In this document: in pieces, positions 59,137 to 64,000 of the stretch | How positions within the stretch are numbered: the stretch's first letter is position 1 | Layout: every line of letters begins with the position of its first letter | Source of the DNA: Mucidula mucida | Taxonomy: Eukaryota > Basidiomycota > Agaricomycetes > Agaricales > Physalacriaceae | Length of the DNA: 64,000 nt | Direction: 5' to 3' | Assembly: GCA_015501055.1 (NCBI GenBank) | Contig: JADNYV010000160.1 | Location: forward strand, 1 to 64,000 | Notes under the pieces: model-generated | What the model saw: the letters and a program-made list of their open reading frames with translations, nothing else | What the model was told of the DNA's origin: nothing | Database searches by the model: none | Program-made: the position numbers and the translations under genes

Positions 59137-60423
59137 TCACGATTCATAGTCTGTGATTCCCGGAGCTCGTCTCGTCCATAACCTTCCACACCCCATCTCT
59201 AAATCCCCATCATCAGCGACGGATACGTTCGGCTTCCCACCCTTCCTCCACGGGTTCATGAACTTGACAGACTCCCGAAGCCCCAGCGCCAAATGTATAC
59301 CCGCCGGCGGCACCACATACTCGTCCAGTTTCTCGCCTTTCCCCTCCATCAGCCTTCGTATATTCGCTACGACCACATCGACCTGCGCAAAAGCGGGTCG
59401 AGCAGCTTTGTGCGCGCCTGTATCAGCGACGTCTCCGATAGCAAAGACATTAGGGTATTCGGGATCGGTGGCGGAGGAAGGGTGGATCTGCAGAGTGGGT
59501 TTGACGCGGACGTATCCGGTGGCCGGGTCGATGGCTGATGGAGACAGGCTGAGGAGCGGCGCGGAAAGCGGCCGAGAACCTGTGCACGATATCACGCAGT
59601 CTGCCTGGACCTCGCCGCCGTCCATGAGCTCGACCACTTTCCCCTTTCCATCCTCGCTGTCCCTGACCTTTTTGACGCGGTGGCCCAAGACTGTCTCGAT
59701 TCCAACCTTCTCGAACTTGGATAATACTAGGTCATGAAGAGCGATGTCGAAGCGGTTCATGACCTGTGTGCGGGAATGTATGAGAACGACAGATTTTGCG
59801 GGATAGTACTCTTTCACATCAAAAGCGACCTCTAGAAATCCGATCAGAACAAGTAAAGGTAATGTGAGAGCACACTTACGAACGCCGTACGCGCCACCGC
59901 CAACAACGGCTACTCTGTTTGCCTTTTCTACCTCTGCTTGCAGCGCTTTGAACTTTGCTGTCTCTATTTTCTTATCCGTTCCAAATGACTGCGAGGGCCC
60001 CTCAGCGCCTAACGCAGACGATCCAGAGGTGCCTGTAGCAAGGATGAGAAAGTCATAGGGGATCTCCTGACCCCCTGCAAGCACAACAGAGGTCGCTGTA
60101 ACACGTTCGGCGGCGCCTCGAACAAGTCGTAATCCAGTCGTGCCATCCGTCGAGGTAAGACCAAACGGAATGAAAGCTTTCCGCTCAAATCCTGGGACGA
60201 CGCTTATCCGGGGAAACGCGAATAGGTGCTGGACATGCATCAGCTTCGGGCGCGTCAAATCGTAGCATCATCATGAGCTCACCTGGAAATGCGAATTCTT
60301 CTCGACCAGCACGACATTGTGCTTGTCACCAAAAGCCGTAATAAGCTCTTCTACAGCTTTTCCCCCGACGTAGCTGCCGCCGATGACAACCATATTCTTC
60401 GTTCCTTCCGGTGTAGTGGCCAT
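59137..60423 (-). CDS. AIFM2/FSP1-like (AMID) FAD-dependent NAD(P)H oxidoreductase
   Basis: Exon 1 from ATG 60423: NMVVIGGSYVGGKAVEELI (FAD dinucleotide fold), VVLVEKNSHFQ. After an intron: HLFAFPRISVVPGFERKAFI, GQEIPYDFLILATGTSG (ATG motif), ANRVAVVGGGAYG (NAD(P)H fold); a second intron (about 59830-59882); VEVAFDVKEYYPAKSVVLIH, CVISCTGSRPL, PEYPNVFAIGDVADTGAHKA (C-terminal FAD GD motif), VKFMNPWRKGGKPN. Stop at 59137. About 390 residues, normal for the family. Such enzymes reduce ubiquinone or related acceptors using NAD(P)H; the human relative is membrane- and lipid-droplet-associated. The first fold reads GGSYVGG, as is usual in this subfamily. It converges on BTB copy 2 with only about 20 bp between. 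Confidence 0.88.
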
Positions 60424-61389
60424 TGTGCGTATACGAGAAAACGCGGAGGCTGGAGAAGAGAGTCGACGTAGGACTTGGGTAGCCACGACTGCGAACGTCG
60501 AATGGGATAATGGAAGGTGTATATATAAGCTGCGGACCCAACGGTAAGTGGATATGTGGATGCGCGGGTCGGCAGCGTATTTAAAGCCTGCGAAACGACG
60601 CACTATTTGAGACGTACGAAACGACGCACTATTTTGAGACGTGACCAATCTGATTAGATGCTTATTCGCAACCGGTAAGCGGTATGACACGGCGGACTTG
60701 CGCGTCGAAAAGGCATAGCGCGAAATCGGTTAAGTCGTCGGCAAGCACTATCGTCGCTGGACACAGTGTAGAGGTGCTAAATGTCACAGTCAGCTGCGCC
60801 ATGTCGAGAGTTTAGTACCTCAGCCATACGAGCAAGGTCATAAGTGGGGCTAGCCAAACGCTGACGCGTCACTGTCCTGGTCCAAGTCCAGAGGTAGGAG
60901 GCCGGTCACCGGTCAAGACTCAAGACTAGAGGTTGCCGAGACATGTACAGTTTCTGGCACATGATCTTATTCATGAGAAACTTTCTACACAGCGACTGAG
61001 CCTTACGTTTTGTGACGGTGATGGTGGTTTGTTCAATGTGCCGGGTACATCGGGCCGAGCTTCACTGACTTAGCAAAACCACCATGTCTGTTCAACTCAA
61101 CTCGCTTGTAGCACCGCCATAATACCACGCTCTCCTACTTCTCCAGACTACCCTACGCTCGAGATGGCTACTCCTACTGCAGCGTCACTTGATGCCAATT
61201 GAATGAACAGTCACCTCGTGGTAAACCGCAGGAAGCAGCGACTTCCCTGTCAAAGTGATGCTGTGGAACCTTTAAATAGTACTTTTCGCGGGCTACAGCA
61301 GTAGAATCCCATTGGTCTGTTCGTCTTCTCTACCTCGTAAGGTCCTTCATTCCGTGATAATCCTCCAATTTACGCCAGCAACGCTCAGG
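60424..61389. other. Divergent promoter region of the AIFM2-like and membrane-protein genes
   Basis: Nearly 1 kb. A short direct repeat, GAAACGACGCACTATTT, occurs at 60591-60607 and 60618-60634. No gene supported. Confidence 0.5.
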
Positions 61390-63122
61390 ATGCTACCATC
61401 AAAGCTGGCATTGTTCATCACGCCTTCAGTTTTCGCGGTAAGAGTGTATGCTCTTCCTGTGAACTGTACGACAGCAGCAGCCACGTCGGAAACAGACATA
61501 GACGATCTGCGTTCCCTCTACGATATCGTCTGGGGGTGTCTGGCAACCATCTTTGCATGTACATGGCTAGCGGTACACCCAAATGTACCGAACGAACGCA
61601 TTAGGACGAGGGGTGCGTTCTGTATAACGCTGCAACGTGTCAAACTTGCCGGGTTGGCCATCATCGCTCCGGAAGTCATTCTCATCTGGGCGATGAGACA
61701 GTGGCGAATTGCTCAAAAGGTTAAATGTTGTGCGTTCTTGTCTTCGATGTCCAGTGCAAGACCTTAAGAGAATTGTAGGGCATTCGCTGACGATGACTCA
61801 TGGATTTATGCTGAGCATGGGAGGCTTCGTTGACGCATCAGGCAGGCTCATATACAAAGTCTCTCATCTTCATTGTGAAGACCTTCCTTCAAAAGACGAG
61901 CTCCAGGATCGAAGCAAGAACGACGCTCTCGCTAAACTCATAATTGTACTCCAAACCCTATGGTTTGTCATTGGATGCATCTTGCGCGGTGTCCGGGCAT
62001 TGGACATATCTCAACTAGAGGTCCTCACTTTGGCGTTTGCATCTCTGAATGCCGTAACTTATGCTGTGTGGTGGCACAAGCCGATGGATGTCACTGTTCC
62101 CATCCGTCTGTCTTACTCCTACACCGACTCGGCAGGCTCGAGCGTGGTCACCCTTGTAGACCGATTACCAGATGCAGCGGAACGCGCACCTTTGAACACC
62201 TCCGACTACGTTTTCACGTCATCGAGCACACTTGCAGAGGATGTCATGTCTCAAACTGCTCAGCTAGGCCTACATGGCGCTTTGACAACCGGCGAATGCG
62301 ATTCAACGACAACGCCGTTGCCTTTTGTTCATTTAGAAGAAATGAGTGAGGACATAACGGATTGTCGTCTCAATCCGTGGCTAGAAACAGAACAATACGA
62401 CAGGCAAGTCACAGATTGTAAGTCCTCTTTCCTAATTATAAGTCGGTCCTAGACTCAAGTATTCAGACCACAGATTACCCAGCATCTCAGAGCCGTCATC
62501 CAGCCGTTGGCCTGTCGAGGAGACGTGGCTAGTCAAGGCTAAATCCTGTTACCGATCATCGAAAACAGCTATCTACCGGTTTCATGAGCGCTTGTCAAAA
62601 TCTTTCGATTGTGTTGTCTCTCTTTTCGGGAAATTGGCCTTCCAAGGCGGGCGTCTTAGTACTGCAATAATGTTGGGAGATCGGTCTTCTTCATCCCATC
62701 TCCCTGGTGCGCTTACGGCGCCTCGTGACGCTGACCCCGGTAGAGATGCAGCGGTGGCATACGCCGGGTGTGCTTTTGGAGTTGTATTCGGCGGGTTACA
62801 TTGTCTTGCATGGAACAGTCCGTTTCCGACTCTTCTAGAGAGTTTCCTTTGGCGGACGTCGGCGCTTATGGTGACTATACTCCCCGCTCTGTATCCGTGT
62901 ATATACATTCCTCTTCAGCGGTACCACGCTGTTGGTCAGGATGCATCCTTTTCGATATTTCTTCTGCGGATAACCACGATTATACGACCACACTTCTTCA
63001 TCCCTTTTCTTTATGTGTTCGCTCGGTTGTCACTTGTTACTTTGTCGTTTACTGCGCTACGAGACCTTCCACCTTCCGCTTACCAGACAGTTCAATGGAC
63101 CTCTTTTATTCCTCACTTCTGA
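61390..63122 (+). CDS. Secreted/membrane protein of an unnamed basidiomycete family
   Basis: ATG 61390 opens a signal peptide (MLPSKLALFITPSVFAVRVY) and a Cys-containing lumenal start. Then DLRSLYDIVWGCLATIFACT, WLAVHPNVP, ITLQRVKLAGLAIIAPEVIL then IWAMRQW (membrane segment), an intron, THGFMLSMGGFVDASGRLIY, QDRSKNDALAKLIIVLQTLW, LDISQLEVLTLAFASLNAVT, AVWWHKPMDV; an intron near 62418-62475; and a last part with AYAGCAFGVVFGGLHCLAWN, SPFPTLLESFLWRTSALMV, FARLSLVTLSFTALRDLPPS, YQTVQWTSFIPHF ending at 63122. The blocks and order match a widespread family of Agaricomycetes with several membrane helices and no assigned function. No frame damage recognised. Confidence 0.75.
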
Positions 63123-63371
63123 TCCTTTCCGTAACATTGCTCTACAACTTCATGTACTTACGAACAGACCATCTTCAATCGACAATCTCGCGAAACCATT
63201 TCGTTTGACTCCTACATCATCCTATTCTTACCGCCCACCAGTCTCGGAGAAGCAACCGGGCATAGTCAAATGCTTGAAAGCTCAAGGACAAATGATTTCA
63301 CAAATAGCAGTACATGATTTTACCAGCGACATAGTCCTTTCAAGTCAGTCAAATCTCCTTCAACCGGCGCG
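63123..63371. other. Convergent 3' spacer
   Basis: 249 bp between the membrane-protein gene and the GMC-type gene; nothing seen. Confidence 0.5.
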
Positions 63372-64000
63372 CTAGACCTCAAGCTTGAGGGTCTTCAAGT
63401 ACTCAACCAAAAAATCGGCTCCTTTGAGAGCAATAGCAACCTGTGCCCTCCATCAGAGTTGAAAAAATCACACAAAGAAGGCCACTGACACTTGTAAGAG
63501 TGGGGTTGCAGGCCGTCGAATCCGGAATACAACCATTACCACCGACCCAGATGTTCTTGTAACCGTGAACCATAGACGAGGGGTCGGCTACAGAGGTCGC
63601 GGGGTCCGTTCCGATACGAGTCGTTCCCTGCAAAAACACGGGGGCTGTCAGTACTTGATACAGGTAACGTCGGAGTAACTGAGCGTACAGTGATGTGAAG
63701 AGCAAGTCCTGGTTCCTGCACAGAGGTTAGTTAACACCGAGTTGAAAGTTAAGTTGAAGCATGACGGCGTACCATGAACTGCGGCTCAGACCCAGGGAGG
63801 TAGCCACCAAGTGCATTCGCGACATCGGTCATATCGTTCATCATCCTAGTACGACGTGAGTATGAACAGGTTTAGACTTAGACGACGACAAAACGAACTT
63901 GTGATCAGTCTCATGGTCGACTCTAGAACGAGTGACTTCAAACTACTCATAGGTTCATCAGCAAAAGGTAACTCGTATGATAACGAAACGGGAAGCTCAC
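63372..64000 (-). CDS. Pyranose-oxidase-like GMC oxidoreductase, C-terminal part
   Basis: Minus-strand exons read [20 protein letters not shown] then PQFM (about 63774-63846), EPGLALHIT (63694-63720), [40 protein letters not shown] then PTLTS (63492-63628), and [20 protein letters not shown] ending EV with TAG at 63372. The HITGTTRxG and NPTLT blocks are the C-terminal active-site and FAD-contact region of pyranose 2-oxidase-type enzymes; the catalytic His is present (LHITG) and the Asn is in CNPTLT. Family members oxidise sugars at C2/C3 and reduce O2 to H2O2, feeding lignin degradation. The N-terminal FAD domain lies beyond the window. All introns seen are GT-AG. Confidence 0.82.

Overview
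This window is nuclear DNA of a filamentous fungus, most likely a mushroom-forming basidiomycete (Agaricomycetes). The genes have many short GT-AG introns of about 45-60 nt. Several proteins belong to families I know mainly or only from basidiomycetes: a DUF6534 membrane protein, a BTB/F-box expansion, a pyranose-oxidase-like GMC enzyme, a heptad-repeat protein and a 'PSAYQTVQWT'-type membrane protein. The transposon mix (chromovirus, hAT, Ngaro) also fits. No prokaryotic signals are present.

Layout. (1) 1-18,688 is a nested pile of transposons. Copies of one Ty3/gypsy chromovirus, all reading on the minus strand, are arranged as follows: element D (5' end only, 13-1148); a decayed hAT (1149-3882) that D interrupts; element A (3883-11841), whose gag is split by a 3.73 kb DNA transposon with 25-bp inverted ends (6546-10277); element C (11327-17815), nearly complete and sharing one LTR with A; and an LTR plus leader of element B (17816-18688). 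The true LTR (about 510-530 bp, TGTTA...TAACA) is defined by an inverted solo LTR at 21461-21992 with a perfect 5-bp duplication. (2) 18,689-29,687 is gene-poor and full of old repeats: diverged direct repeats, a hAT deletion derivative (23756-25475), a 667-bp hAT-type MITE with perfect ends (26617-27283), and a 1.3-kb repeat (28096-29365) with a tRNA-like head. (3) 29,688-42,161 is a compact gene island: DUF6534 protein, monocarboxylate-type MFS transporter, O-acetylhomoserine sulfhydrylase-like PLP enzyme, flavin monooxygenase, AsaB/CmcJ-type oxygenase, and a MIF-like tautomerase. It is bracketed by a second direct copy of the 1.3-kb repeat (42805-44135). (4) The AP-2 mu gene (44557-46221) is housekeeping. 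(5) 46,958-53,265 is a near-complete Ngaro-type tyrosine-recombinase retrotransposon with split direct repeats A1-ORFs-B1-A2-B2. (6) 53,266-64,000 is genic: two BTB paralogs, an F-box/LRR-like gene, a heptad-repeat protein, an AIFM2/FSP1-like oxidoreductase, a membrane protein, and the C-terminal end of a pyranose-oxidase-like enzyme cut by the window edge.

How the genes may work together. The transporter, PLP gamma-substitution enzyme, FMO and AsaB-like oxygenase are adjacent and could be a small specialised-metabolism cluster. The combination of a homocysteine-synthase-like enzyme, an FMO and a non-heme-type oxygenase recalls the core of the loline alkaloid cluster (lolC, lolF, lolO/lolE), but that is inference. 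Single-base deletions recur in the repetitive elements while most single-copy genes read cleanly. This could be real decay, or unpolished long-read sequence in repeats.
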